64,000 nt of DNA from Drechslerella dactyloides (lineage: Eukaryota; Ascomycota; Orbiliomycetes; Orbiliales; Orbiliaceae). The notes below the pieces were generated by a model that had not been told where the DNA came from, ran no database searches, and saw only the letters and a program-made list of their open reading frames with translations. The DNA is taken from assembly GCA_020064725.1 (NCBI GenBank), contig JAGTWJ010000010.1:806001-870000 (forward strand). The letters run 5' to 3'. This document shows positions 32,061-42,341 of this stretch, one piece after another (the first letter of the stretch is position 1; each line of letters opens with the position of its first letter). The translations under genes and the position numbers were made by a program.

Positions 32061-35000
32061 ATGACGAAGACAAAGTCCTCGCATGACACCTGGCGTCCAG
32101 CCGGTGGCAAGCCCCCTGTTGGCAACGAAGACAGACAGGACCGCCCAAAACGAGGATACCACAGCCGCTCACCTAGCAGGGACCGAAAGCGCAGTCCTCC
32201 TCGAAACACACGCAAGCGTAAGGTTGTTGTCGACACATACATTCCTGGAGCTTCGCCCTCCAACGAGCCCTCGGGTCCTCCTCGAGAACGAGAGAGGGAG
32301 CGAGACCGCGACCATCGAGACCGCGACCGAGATCGTGATCACCGAGATCGAGACCATCGAGACCGCGACCACCGTGACCGAGACCGCGATCACAGAGATG
32401 GCCGAGACCACAGAGACCGGGAAAGAGACCGCGATCGCGACCGAGATCGCACCAGGGACCGAGAACGCAGACGCGAACGCAGCCGCGAACGCAGTCGAGA
32501 CCGTCGACGCACCCCTACCCCCCGCCGACGATCCGCCTCTCCTCCCCGTCCAAGCAATGACGAACCACCGAAGCAGCAAGATGCTCCACACCACACCGAC
32601 CAGACAGTTCAGTCGGTCGTTCGCAGCAAGTCGCCCAAGAGGCTCCATAGTGATTCCCCCGGGAACCGATCATCGAAACGTTCAAAGCGCGAAGGTGGAT
32701 CCCCCCGCTCACCGAGACGCCGTTCTCCATACACCCGCTCCGCGAGCCACAGACATCGCTCCAGAAGATCCAGATCGCCGCGCTCTCCTAGACGTCGTTC
32801 TCCCGCCGAGTCTCGAAGATCACGAAGAGACTCGCCGAGTAGGAAAGACGACTTGGACATCATCCGGTCTCGTGAACCGGATCGTCGACGCCGCTCTCAC
32901 TCACCTTACGATAAAGATGTCGGTGCCTCACGCGGACCGCGCTATCGATCGCCACCTCGTTCGGAACGATATCACAAGGGCCACCCGAGTTCCTACGAAC
33001 GAGACATCTCACCACGAAGAAGCCGCTCCCCCCACTCCTTCTCGAAGAGCAGATCGGACAAACGGCCGAGACGAAGAAAGTCTCCGCATCGCAGAAACCA
33101 ATCGCCAGTTCCGAGAAACAGTGACTCGCCAGCTCATCAACGTCCGTCAACCGGGTCGTCGGACGATGTCATCTCGGCGCTCGCTACCAAGAAAGAGACA
33201 GTCGACAACGCCCCCCGCGAGGACACTCATCACAAACTGGAAGATGGACCTCGCATGTCCGCTGAACCAGCCTCGCCAAAACCCGAAACCGCATCGAAGT
33301 CTGGTGAGAATCCGCCTCCCCTCGAGCCAGTTCGATCCTTGTCACCGTATTCGAAACGCAGAAATCTCGGTGATGCTCCCCCATTGAGAGACACCAGAGG
33401 TCGGGAAACAATACGACCACGCCCGGGCCAGCCTCCCTTCCCGAAAGGACCTCGTGAGAAAGATTTCGACCGACGTGGTCCACTCCCGGCAAGCAACGCA
33501 CGATCTCGAAGAAGGAAGCAACGTCGCGGAGTGGATACCTACAGTGCAGGCGACGAACACTACAGACGAACGCCTTCGCCTCACAGATCGTCCGGTCCTG
33601 GATCCAAGGCCATGCCAGGCGGTTCTCATCCTCAAGATTACGCTGATGAGTACGACCGCGCCTCTTCAGTCTCTAGCATAGACTCAAGAGGGAATGACCG
33701 GCGTTCGACCGAAAGGTCACCATACAGCGGTCGTCGTGAGCGTAGAGCCGACCCGATCGAAAACAATGCCACCGCTCAAGATGACGTCCCCCCTTCTCCT
33801 AAGGATGCTGACGAACTCGAGCATCAAGCTCTCCCACCCGCTTCGCCTCCTCCCCCACCTCCGCCCTCTGCCGAATCTTCTTCTCGCGCGGAACGGGATG
33901 CAGCGCTCATGCCCCCTCCCAATGCACCACGTGGACCCCGAGGTGATTCCTCACTCGACGCATCCCCCAAGCCATCCCCGATCGACGCTTCGAAAGGCAA
34001 AGTCAGGTTTAGTCTGTCTGGCACAGCCCCCAAGGGAAAGCTCCCAACAGGCCCACGCAATCAGGAGTTCGGTCTCATGCGTCGTGTTCTAGGCACTGCT
34101 TCGAACTCGGTTCCCGTTGCTCCCAGGAAGCACGGTGCACCCCCCACGTCTACCCCCAGCGAAGCCCCTACCCCCAAGGCCACCAAAACATTACCAACCC
34201 CTCGTGTCTTGATTTCCCGAAAGGTTCCGTTCGACCGTGTTGGGCTTGTCGGTGAAGGAACGTACGGCCAGGTTTTCAAAGCAAAGAATTGGGTCACAGG
34301 ACATCTCGTTGCTTTGAAGAGGGTCCGAATGACAGCTGAGAAGGACGGTGTAAGTTGATTTTCTCCCTCGTGCTGATAGCGATCGAAGCTAAAGGATACC
34401 ATATAGTTCCCCATCACTGCTGCTCGCGAAATCAAGATACTTCAGAGTCTTGCCAAGGGCCGAGACAGCGACAAGATCATCCACTTGCTGGACAACATGG
34501 TCGAGCAAAGTAAGTTCCAATACCCTTTATGAGAGCGTTGAATTCGATCTGACCGTTTTCTAGATGGTTTCTACATGATCTTCGAATACATGGATCATGA
34601 CCTCACTGGGATCCTGCACCATCCGTCCTACCGACTTACCGAGGCCAACATCAAGGATCTCGCCCACCAGTTTTTCTCAGGTCTCGCACACGTCCATCGC
34701 TCTGGCATACTCCATCGTGATATCAAGAGCTCCAATATCTTGATTAACAAACACGGTATGCTCAAGATTGCAGACTTCGGTCTCGCACGCCAGTACGACA
34801 AACTCAAGAAGGACCAGCACTACACGAACCGGATCATAACATTATGGTATCGTCCAGTTGAGATCCTGCTTGGTGAGACTGTTTACACCACAGGCCCTGA
34901 TGTCTGGAGTGCCGGATGCGTTTTCATGGAGCTCTTCACACGCAAGGCCATCTTCCAGGGTTCCAATGAGATCACGCAGCTCGACATCATTTGGAACCTG

Positions 35001-35470
35001 CTGGGCACTCCAACACATGCCACCTGGCCGGGCTGGAAGGATACGGCCTGGCACTCCATGCTGCGGCCTGAGCACTACCACAAACCGATCTTCAACGAAC
35101 GGTTCAAGCGGTAAGTTGATTACAACCTCCTCTCTTAAGTAAGAGATTACTGAATTTAGGCTGTAGAACCGTTCCGGCCGATGCCCTCGCCCTCGCCAGC
35201 AGGATCTTCACATATGATCCTAAGAAGCGGCCCACGGCCGAGGAGGTCCTCGCCGACCCGTACTTCACCAACGAGCCGAAGGCGGAGAGGACGGTCTCGT
35301 ATGTTTCTCTATCCTCCCTTATACCCTTTTGCTAGAATCGTCTCTAACCATGATTGTGCTTTAGAATTGAGACCATCGAGGGCGAGTGGCACGAGCTGGA
35401 AAGCAAGAAGAACAGGAAGAGGGAGCGGGAGGAGCGGCTGAGCGCGGCCCGACAGGCCAAGCAGCCCTAG
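32061..35470 (+). CDS. CTK1: RNA polymerase II CTD kinase, CTK1/CDK12-type CDK
   Basis: Five exons: 32061-34349, 34407-34509, 34564-35110, 35167-35298 and 35365-35470, giving 1058 residues to the TAG. Residues 1 to about 420 are a low-complexity Arg/Ser/Asp region (RDRDHRDRD repeats, then SR dipeptides), followed by a Pro-rich stretch. The kinase domain is about 722-1015: GEGTYGQVFKA, VALKRVR, the PSTAIRE-like PITAAREI, HRDIKSSNILI, DFGLAR and the T-loop YTNRIITLWYRP. It then ends with IETIEGEWHELESKK. N-terminal SR region plus PITAAREI mark the Ctk1/CDK12 rather than Bur1/CDK9 branch. It phosphorylates Ser2 of the Pol II CTD in the nucleus. The start at 32061 follows a long CT-rich leader; an in-frame ATG at 31917 is less likely. 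The frame continues open after the stop (see next entry). Confidence 0.94.
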
Positions 35471-35485
35471 GCGGGCTGCGAGGCC
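35455..35485 (+). other. Hairpin enclosing the CTK1 stop codon
   Basis: GCAGCCC (35461-35467) and GGGCTGC (35473-35479) are perfectly complementary. The five-base loop is TAGGC, so the TAG stop is the first three loop bases. Beyond an AA/GA internal loop, GGCC (35455-35458) and GGCC (35482-35485) can add four more pairs. As RNA this would be a very stable stem at the exact point of termination. Its function is not known. Confidence 0.75.
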
Positions 35486-36388
35486 GGGGCCGCGGGGTCG
35501 GACGCGGGGTCGGATGCGGGGTCGGACTCCGAGGAGGAGTTTGAGGAGGGGTTCCGTAAGGGCCTCTCCTCAACGCTAGGGGTCATGCTTCTCAATCGGA
35601 GCGTATCCGAGGTACGTGAATTCGATTTCACGTTTCCGGAGAAATACGCAATGAACATCTTCGGGATGTACAATAGGACCAAACCTGGGCTCCTAGAGTT
35701 ATCTCCGAATGAGGACCTCTTGCGACTCATCAACCTCTGGCATGTGAGGTTTGCAGATATGCTTCACCGGCATATGCTGTATCCCCATATGGAGGCCCGG
35801 CAAATGGCAGCCCAGTATTACTTTCAAGTATTGCTGGGTGGCTGGGCGCTCTCTCATCGTTGGCATGAGAGAGTCGCGTATTGCTGGAGACAAGAAAACC
35901 CCCAAGTCGCGGATATGGGGAAGGATGCCAATCCCTTCAACCGTATCCGCGACCTCAGCTGTGGATGCAACGCACTTACCTTGCCTGCCGACCTGCGAAA
36001 GCAGAGTTGGGAGGCGGTAAAAAAGCTCTCAGCTGAGTGTAAGGCTTACACTGGGCTCCCTCTCAGTGCGGAGAGGGGCCGGTTTGTGACTCGGCCCGCT
36101 GTTCGTGCTAGGTTCGGGAAGTACGAGCTCATCATTGATGATGAGACTCGGAAAACCGATGTCCTGGCACGGATGGCGGCACGGATGAGCAAGCCGGTCA
36201 AGAGAAGACGGGAGGATGAAGAGGAGGCTGCACCGAAGCGTCTCAGACTGCTGCCGGTGGCACCTCCGGGCGGGGAAGCAGCGAGGCGGGGCGTCCGTGC
36301 CCGGCCAGCTGCCAACCGCCCGAAGAGGAAAGGGGGAGAGCAGGGCGGTCGTGAGCCCAAGAGGCCGAGGGGAGGGGAGGCCCCTTAG
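35471..36388 (+). CDS. 306-codon open frame in phase with CTK1, function unknown
   Basis: After the CTK1 TAG the same frame stays open until TAG at 36386-36388. The first ATG is at 35585 (267 codons). Before it come an acidic linker with a GSDAGSDAGSD repeat and EEEFEEGF. The core (about codons 50-200 from 35471) is rich in Trp, His and Tyr: LINLWHVRFADMLHR, EARQMAAQYYFQVLLGG and HRWHERVAYCWRQENP. A basic, nuclear-signal-like tail follows (KPVKRRREDEE, NRPKRKGG, PKRPRGG). I do not recognise a family. Codon choice is more mixed than in the kinase domain (AGG, GGG, GTA, TTA used). Options are a CTK1 readthrough extension, a separate downstream gene, or inserted or captured sequence. That it is coding is likely; how it is expressed is open. 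Confidence 0.5.
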   Translation, partial: AGCEAGAAGSDAGSDAGSDSEEEFEEGFRKGLSSTLGVMLLNRSVSEVREFDFTFPEKYAMNIFGMYNRTKPGLLELSPNEDLLRLINLWHVRFADMLHRHMLYPHMEARQMAAQYYFQVLLGGWALSHRWHERVAYCWRQENPQVADMGKDANPFNRIRDLSCGCNALTLPADLRKQSWEAVKKLSAECKAYTGLPLSAERGRFVTRPAVRARFGKYELIIDDETRKTDVLARMAARMSKPVKRRREDEEEAAPKRLRLLPVAPPGGEAARRGVRARPAANRPKRKGGEQGGREPKRPRGGEAP

Positions 36389-37318
36389 GCTGACGGGGTG
36401 AACGGCCGCCCATGCGGCCACGGCGGCCTAGACAGTCGCCTCGGAATTTTTAAATTCCGGGGTCGCTGACTAGGTCGTCGTGGTTAACTCTCCCTTTCCT
36501 CTCTCAGATTCCTCTCGTCAATCTTGGCCCGTGTAATCCGGGGGGACATTTTGTTTTATGTTTTTATCACGGCCTCGCTGAGGCATTTCCTTTTTGTTTT
36601 TTTGTTTTTTTGTTTTTTGTTTTTCGTTTTTCGTTTTTCGTTTTCGTTTTGCGTTCATGTCTGTTTTTGTATTCATGTATTCTTCTTGTTCATGTCTATT
36701 TTATCTTTCTTCCTGTATTTATTTTAATGTGCGTACGTTTTTTTGTTCTGTTGGTTTTTGATTTTTATCGTTCGGCATTGTTGATGATGGTTTTGGCTGG
36801 CGAAATGGGATTTGGATTTATGGGAAATGCTTTGCGTGCATATTGTATCATATTATATATACAGACGGACGGCTGGGGTTCTGTTCCTTATATACTAGCC
36901 AGATACACAGATACAGGGTGGGGGTCGAGGTTACAATGTACGCAGATCTACTTGCATTTTGAATTCATGAAGTGACAGAGCAGCTCGTAGTATAGATCTG
37001 GGGTATATTAGTGATCTGGCATTATCGGTATCGACCTATTCGAGCGTGCGCGCATGAGATTGGTGAAACCCGCTTTCACCATGTAAATAAGCAGGCAGGT
37101 GGTCAGAATACCGTGCTACGTGTGTGAGGGTAACAATGAAGCTTTTATATTCATGAAATCTACCCGATTATAGCCATGAATGCGAGATCTATATATGCGA
37201 ACAACGACCCGGAACCTCCAAACTACTATCGTATCGTACATGCGCTCCCGCCTGGTATATATTTGTCAAAACCAGTGATATAATCGTACAGCTAGCGTCC
37301 AGTCGTGCGTACGCATTA
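36389..37318. other. Convergent intergenic region with hairpins and T-rich tract
   Basis: Contains two inverted repeats just after the unknown frame (listed separately), then a T-rich tract 36587-36770 made of TTTTTTG/TTTTTCG units, then AT-rich 3' flank of PWP2. An open frame through the T tract is only Phe/Val/Leu runs and is not a gene. Confidence 0.5.
36404..36462. repeat. Two adjacent inverted repeats downstream of the unknown frame
   Basis: GGCCGCC (36404-36410) pairs with GGCGGCC (36422-36428) across an 11-base loop. CCTCGGAATTT (36439-36449) pairs with AAATTCCGGGG (36452-36462) with one G-T wobble and a two-base loop. They may act in 3'-end formation or mark the edge of an inserted segment. 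Confidence 0.75.
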
Positions 37319-40234
37319 CTAGTCGCTATCACTATCGAAACCGTGCCAGCGTGTGCGTTCACCGTTCATGGATTCATCCTCGTCTTCGACGATGCTTTCG
37401 TCGCTGTCTTCGTCGCTGTCTGTCTTTGCACCTTTCGCTGTCAATAGCTTTGGAGCGTCAGGCGTCGATGTTGGCTTGGAGAGGAGGTAGTCTAGCGTGT
37501 AGATGTTCTCATCGGCACTTGACGTATATGCGACATGTTAGCAATGTTTCCTTGGTATTACGCATCCCGTGGATGCAGTTAGTGGAAGAAAGGTACTCAC
37601 AGTCTCGCCAGCTCGCTCTGGATGCCCACGACGCACTTCTGCACCATCCGCAACTCGCTCCCGAACCGGCCCGCGTTCTCTCTCAGGTACCGCCCGTGGA
37701 CGCTCAGCACGGACTCAAACCACAGCAGATGGAACTCAAGATGCGGACTCTCTTCCGCGAGCTTCGCGATGAACGACAGCAGCCGGGAAAGATACACCGT
37801 CGGCAGCTCCTTCACGACGAGGCGCACGTCGCCCGCGGGGATGCCCTCGTACACGCGGTGGATGAGATGTCGTTCGTTCAGTCGGAACGCCATCACGAGG
37901 GCGGTAAGGTGCTCCTTTCGCGCGAGCGTCGCGAGGATGGTCGCGGGTGTTATGTCCATTTCCAGGTCGAACGGATCAAACGTATGTGCGTTATCGAGCG
38001 AGTAGATGAGCAATCCCTCCGTTGAGGCGGCAGCGAACGCGCGGCCGGTCGGAGAGAAAGAGACGGAGGTAACACGGATCTGTGGCTTGACGGACCGTTT
38101 CGAGGCGTCGCCGCGGGACGCGCCGGGGAGGGAGCGGTCGATGCGGTCTTCGAGGTCCGACGCCTCGCCGGCGTCGTCGATAAGGTCGACGGGCCCGGCT
38201 TCCGTCATGTTGCGGCTGTTGAGCATCTCCTGCGTCCCGTCGATCGAGAGGTTGATTGAGACGGTGAATTTCTTGAGCAGCGAGCCGGTGTCGACGTCGT
38301 AGAGGACGATGTATTTGCTGTTGCCGCCGGCGAGAACGCAGGTGCCGTCTGCGGAGTAGGTTACTGTGGTGAAGTTTTTCCCAGCGGCACTGTTGGCGGC
38401 GGTGCGGCGGTCGGTGATGCGGCGCCCGCCGGAGACGTCGCGTCGTCCGTCGACATGGCTCGTCTGCACGGCGTCTTGGACGGACCAGAAGCTGATTTCA
38501 CCGTCGAGGGAACAGGCGGCGATTTGTCGGCCGTCAGGTCGGAAGGCAACGGAGAGGACGTCGGACTGTAGTTGCAGCGGCTCGGACAGCTGCGTGCGGC
38601 CAAAGATGCTCCAGATGCGGATCGTGCGGTCCCAGCTGCCGCTGACGAGGCTGCTGCCGTCACCAGCGAAGGAGAGTGTGGAGATGGGTCCTTCGTGACC
38701 GGAGAGTGTGTCAAGGAGCTGCCCGGTCTGTACGGACCAGAGGTGGACGTCGAACGAGTCGAGTGATCCCGCGCAGACAACTTCCCCGCTCGGGTCGACG
38801 GCGAGAGATGAGAACTGGAGACGCGTCGGCGCTGTGAAAGTCCGGAAGTTGCGGTAGCGTATGAGGTCCCAGGCGCGGATGGAGCCGTCGAGGGAGGCGG
38901 TGAAAAGGACGTTGCCGCGCTTCGCAAACGCGCAGGCGGTCACACCGGAAGTATGCTCGGTAAATGTGACAATGCAGAAACCGGAGGATGTATCCCAAAT
39001 TTTAATCTTGCCATCGTCAGCGGCGGTGATTACCCGCTGTCCGTCAGGCGTATATGTCAGCGCATTGATAGAGTCGAAATGGCCCTGTTGCTTGAGGATG
39101 TAGGATTCTGACTGCCATTCCCAGACGAGGAGTTGTCCGAGCTTGGATGCGGCGAAGGCGAGCCAGTCGCCGGACTTGTTAATTGTGACAAAGTCGATTT
39201 CCTTTTGGGAGATGCTGAGCGTGTGGATCAGATTGAAGTCCGGCATTTCGTACAGGCTGAAAATCCCGGTGGAAAAGCCGACGACGAGCAAATCGGAGGC
39301 CGTGTGGTATGTCGCGCATTTCACAGTGGCGCTGCCTTGCATGAAGAAGTTCTTCTTGACTATGCGCCATCGCTGCTGGGAGGGGTCCTCTGCTTCCTCT
39401 GGGTCATCCTCGAGTTCTGCTTCGCGCCGTTTCGGGCCAGTGTACTTCCATGTGAATACAGCGCCATCCTTGCTGACAGAGTATAGTGTCTCCTGGTCAG
39501 CGGAGAAGTATGTACCGACTACCGACTCCTTGTGTCCGCCGAGGGTGGTGGGTACAAAGCTTTCCGTCGGGTTCAGCGACCATATCCGCGACGTAAGGTC
39601 CTTCGAGGAGGTGAGGAAGAAGCGCGAGTCCGACGACCACGTGATGTTGGTTACTACGTCAAAGTGGCCGGTGTACACTCTGTGCTTGACGAATGGCGCG
39701 AACTCTCTCTCGTGCGAGACTGTCGGTGTCCGCCATACTTCTATGGTGCGGCCTGTCGCAACGGCGAAGTGTCGTCCGTCCGGTGCGAATTGGAGGTCGT
39801 AGACCTTGTTCTTGAAGTTAAAGTTGTAGAGGGCTGTGCGCCGAATGAAATTTGTAAGGATCGCGCGGCCATGCTGGTCTACGGAGAGGAGGAGGGTGCC
39901 CTGCGGTGAGAGCGCGATCCGAGCGACGTTGGTGCGATGTGCGAATGAGAAGGTGAAAGATTTGTTACTGGCATCGCATTAGTTAGTACTGCGATTATCC
40001 GTTTATAGTGGGCCATAGGAGGGTATGGGAAAGCATACTTTGCGAGATCGAAGCAAGTGACCCTGTTGCCGACGGGCGACAGCAGAGAGGCGCCGTCCGG
40101 GGTGAAGACCAGGTTCCCGTTGCAGTAGACGGTCCCTAGCAGGTTTGAGAACTTTTAGCTGGTCAGTCTTGTTCTTGGAGTTCGGTTTCGTGAGTGGGTC
40201 TAGGAGCTAAGCTTACGTTGAAGTCGGTCTTCAT
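37319..40234 (-). CDS. PWP2: U3 snoRNP / SSU processome protein PWP2 (UTP1)
   Basis: Four exons: 40217-40234, 40039-40151, 37601-39967 and 37319-37517, giving 898 residues. The 18-nt first exon gives MKTDFN, which splices to FSNLLGTVY...LLSPVGNRVTCFDLANNKSFTF, the hallmark Pwp2 N-terminus. Twin WD40 propellers fill 1 to about 680 (for example WSSDSRFFLTSSKDLTSRIW, TAADDGKIKIWD, SGSWDRTIRIWS). The Utp12 domain (about 700-830: PATILATLARKEHLTALVMAFRLNE, SRLLSFIAKLAEESPHLEFHLLW) follows, and an acidic Ser/Asp/Glu tail ends FDSDSD. It is an early nucleolar factor for 18S rRNA processing. Confidence 0.96.
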
Positions 40235-40589
40235 GGCGCGAGTACTATCTTTCTATCATGGTGCTTGTGGTAGAATTATCGATGAGGTTGAAGTTGCCGC
40301 ATTGGAAACCGCGAAAGAAGAAAGTTCGGTTGGAATTTTGCGACAGGGCTGCAACACCAACACACGCGCCAAGCTATCTTTCTCGAATGCTCGCGATTCT
40401 GGATAATATCGATTGATTGGGGATATTTTAGAGGAACTATGTGAGCTAATGTACTGTAGTAGTTGGTACATGCATGGACAAATAAGTGCGTGTGTACATG
40501 TATGATCACAAATATGAATATTCCGGTGGCTTCGTCTCGAATCAGAAGGGTTGCCGGCAACAGTTCCTACTCTGAATGGCTATAATGAT
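40235..40589. other. PWP2 promoter and 3' flank of the Ifi-6-16 gene
   Basis: The 355 bases serve as the PWP2 upstream region. A CGATGAG, resembling the yeast PAC element of ribosome-biogenesis genes, lies at about 40274-40280, some 40 bases before the start codon but in reverse orientation to the gene. The left-transcribed Ifi-6-16-like gene ends at the right boundary. Confidence 0.35.
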
Positions 40590-41211
40590 TCACCAAAGCC
40601 TCTGCTTGAGAGCTGCATATCCTCGGTGCATCGGGTTCAGATCTCGCATCCCTTGCCCGGTGCTATTCTGACTTGCGCCGCCTGGCATCAACGGCACGAC
40701 CTTATTTATCTCCACCCAAAGAAACCCGGCGAACCCGACGAGTGCCCCGGTCGCTACTTTCGTCGCTGGCAACATGCCCATTCTTTGCAACCATGCAAAG
40801 AGGCTGCCAGCAGCGACATTGCCTATTCTGGACTGCCACCATGCTGCGAAACTCCCTGCAACGGGGCCGAGAAGGCTGAAGCCTGCGACCTCCAGCAGCA
40901 GCGGAATCGTGATCATGCCTCCAATGGTGAAGGCGATGAACTTGCAGAGTTCAGGGTGCTCTTTGCAGAACGTAAAGATGGTCTCGCAGATTTCTCTGAG
41001 GATGGTACGGGTTAGTGGTCATTTTATATTTGTTAGAGACACGTCTCAATGGGTCAGAAACATACTTGAGGCGAGTGAAGTTCTCATTAAGCTGCTCGGA
41101 TGGCGGGATGAGATTTTGCAAGGCATTTTCGATTGCCGTCTTGATCAGGTCCAAGAGGTAGAGATTCTCGCCGATGGGCCTCTGATCGGAGTACGACCCG
41201 GCTCCATGCAT
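40590..41211 (-). CDS. Ifi-6-16/ISG12 family small membrane protein
   Basis: Two exons: 41066-41211 and 40590-40995, giving 183 residues. The N-terminal half is soluble and helical (ENALQNLIPPSEQLNENF, ETIFTFCKEHPELCKF). Residues about 70-150 are three hydrophobic Gly/Ala-rich segments: FTIGGMITIPLLLEVAGF, GPVAGSFAAWWQSRIGNVAAGSLFAWLQ and KVATGALVGFAGFLWVEI. The AGS.AA..QS.IGNV.AGSLFA.LQ pattern is the signature of the interferon-alpha-inducible 6-16/ISG12 family, whose animal members sit in mitochondrial or ER membranes and modulate cell death. Fungal members are known but uncharacterised. Function here is not known. Confidence 0.8.
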
Positions 41212-42341
41212 ATTTCAGGCACGATATCAATCTGTAGAACAGAGTATGAATAAGCAAGCGTGGGGCAGAGATATATAACTTGTCTGCAGGCAAAAGGAGA
41301 TTTCTGCTTTGAAATAGTCCTGTAGACGGTTGCTGAGAAGCCGGAGGTAACAGGAATTTGGGAACTTTGAAGAAGGCTTTTCAGGCACGATAGCAGAGAG
41401 CGCCCTTTATACCTTGACGTCGTGAATATTTATAGAGCCATGATGAAGCTTGAAGCAGCCTTCCTTTGAGCAAACACGGCTGCAATGCTGTGGCATCCCG
41501 ACTGTGCCACTCTTTTACATCTACCCAACGATAAATGACCACAATGCAGAGCAGCTACTGGCCAGCCAGATTCATGGAGATATCCCGTACCTGTGGTTGT
41601 AAAGAAAACAAAACCGGGCATTTTGATGGCTGGACCCTTCTTCTAAGCTCCCGGGTGGATATAGCATCCATTGCAAGCCCACTCGAATTGAATCTCGTCG
41701 GTATTGATACACGATCTCACCTAACTCAAGATCCGTATATTAGCCGTTGAAAATGGCCAGAAGGTAATTAAACGGGTATTTGCGTGGTTGTTCCTTGGAT
41801 AGTATCAGAGATTCTGACTTTCGCAATCCTTGGGAAATCGAATGCACGTATACGCACGGCCCCAGGGTTCGCGGACGGCGTGTGTTCCAGGCTGGCGGAA
41901 AGGCTCGCCACACCAGCCGGGAAGGAGAGCAGCAATCGTCATCGCCGTTGCTTCGTCTGATATCGCCGACGGGAATCGCTTAACTAGTCAGCCATCGTAT
42001 CCAGGCAATTGGGCGTGCTCGGCTGCTGTGATAAGTTAGCGCAGCCAATTGGAAGCGCAATTTGGTGGTGTTGGGCCCCAGGGAAAGGGGAAAATTGGTT
42101 GCTGCATTAGTTACCGCCAGCCTGCCTTCTCCTGAAACGAACCTCTCCTCCCATCCCATCTGTCCTACTCTCCCCAGCACCTTGCCTCGCCAGCATCCTT
42201 CAATCGTCCATCGCCCTCTGCCGTCACGTCGGAGTCTCGAATCAATCAACACTTGATCCCATCTCTCGAGCGTGTCTTCAGCATACCGCCGATAGCAGCT
42301 TGTAGCACTTACCCACTTTCGTTCATTCCACACATCCCACA
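41212..42341. other. Divergent intergenic region before CDC12
   Basis: The 1.13 kb lies between the Ifi-6-16-like and septin starts. The right 250 bases form a C/T-rich leader (CATCCTTCAATCG, CACTTTCGTTCATTCC) typical of highly expressed fungal genes. Short open frames only; no gene seen. Confidence 0.5.

Noticed and set aside
35299..35470. Alternative splicing from the exon 4 donor of CTK1 to the AG of its own stop codon to bypass termination
   Set aside because: Joining 35298 to 35471 puts the downstream sequence in a different frame from the 306-codon open frame, so it cannot explain it.
36524..36975. Plus-strand open frames through the T-rich tract
   Set aside because: Encode runs of Phe, Val and Leu from TTT/TTG repeats, not a protein.
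40270..40285. PAC-like CGATGAG element controlling PWP2
   Set aside because: Seven-base match in the opposite orientation, common by chance. Mentioned only as a weak possibility.
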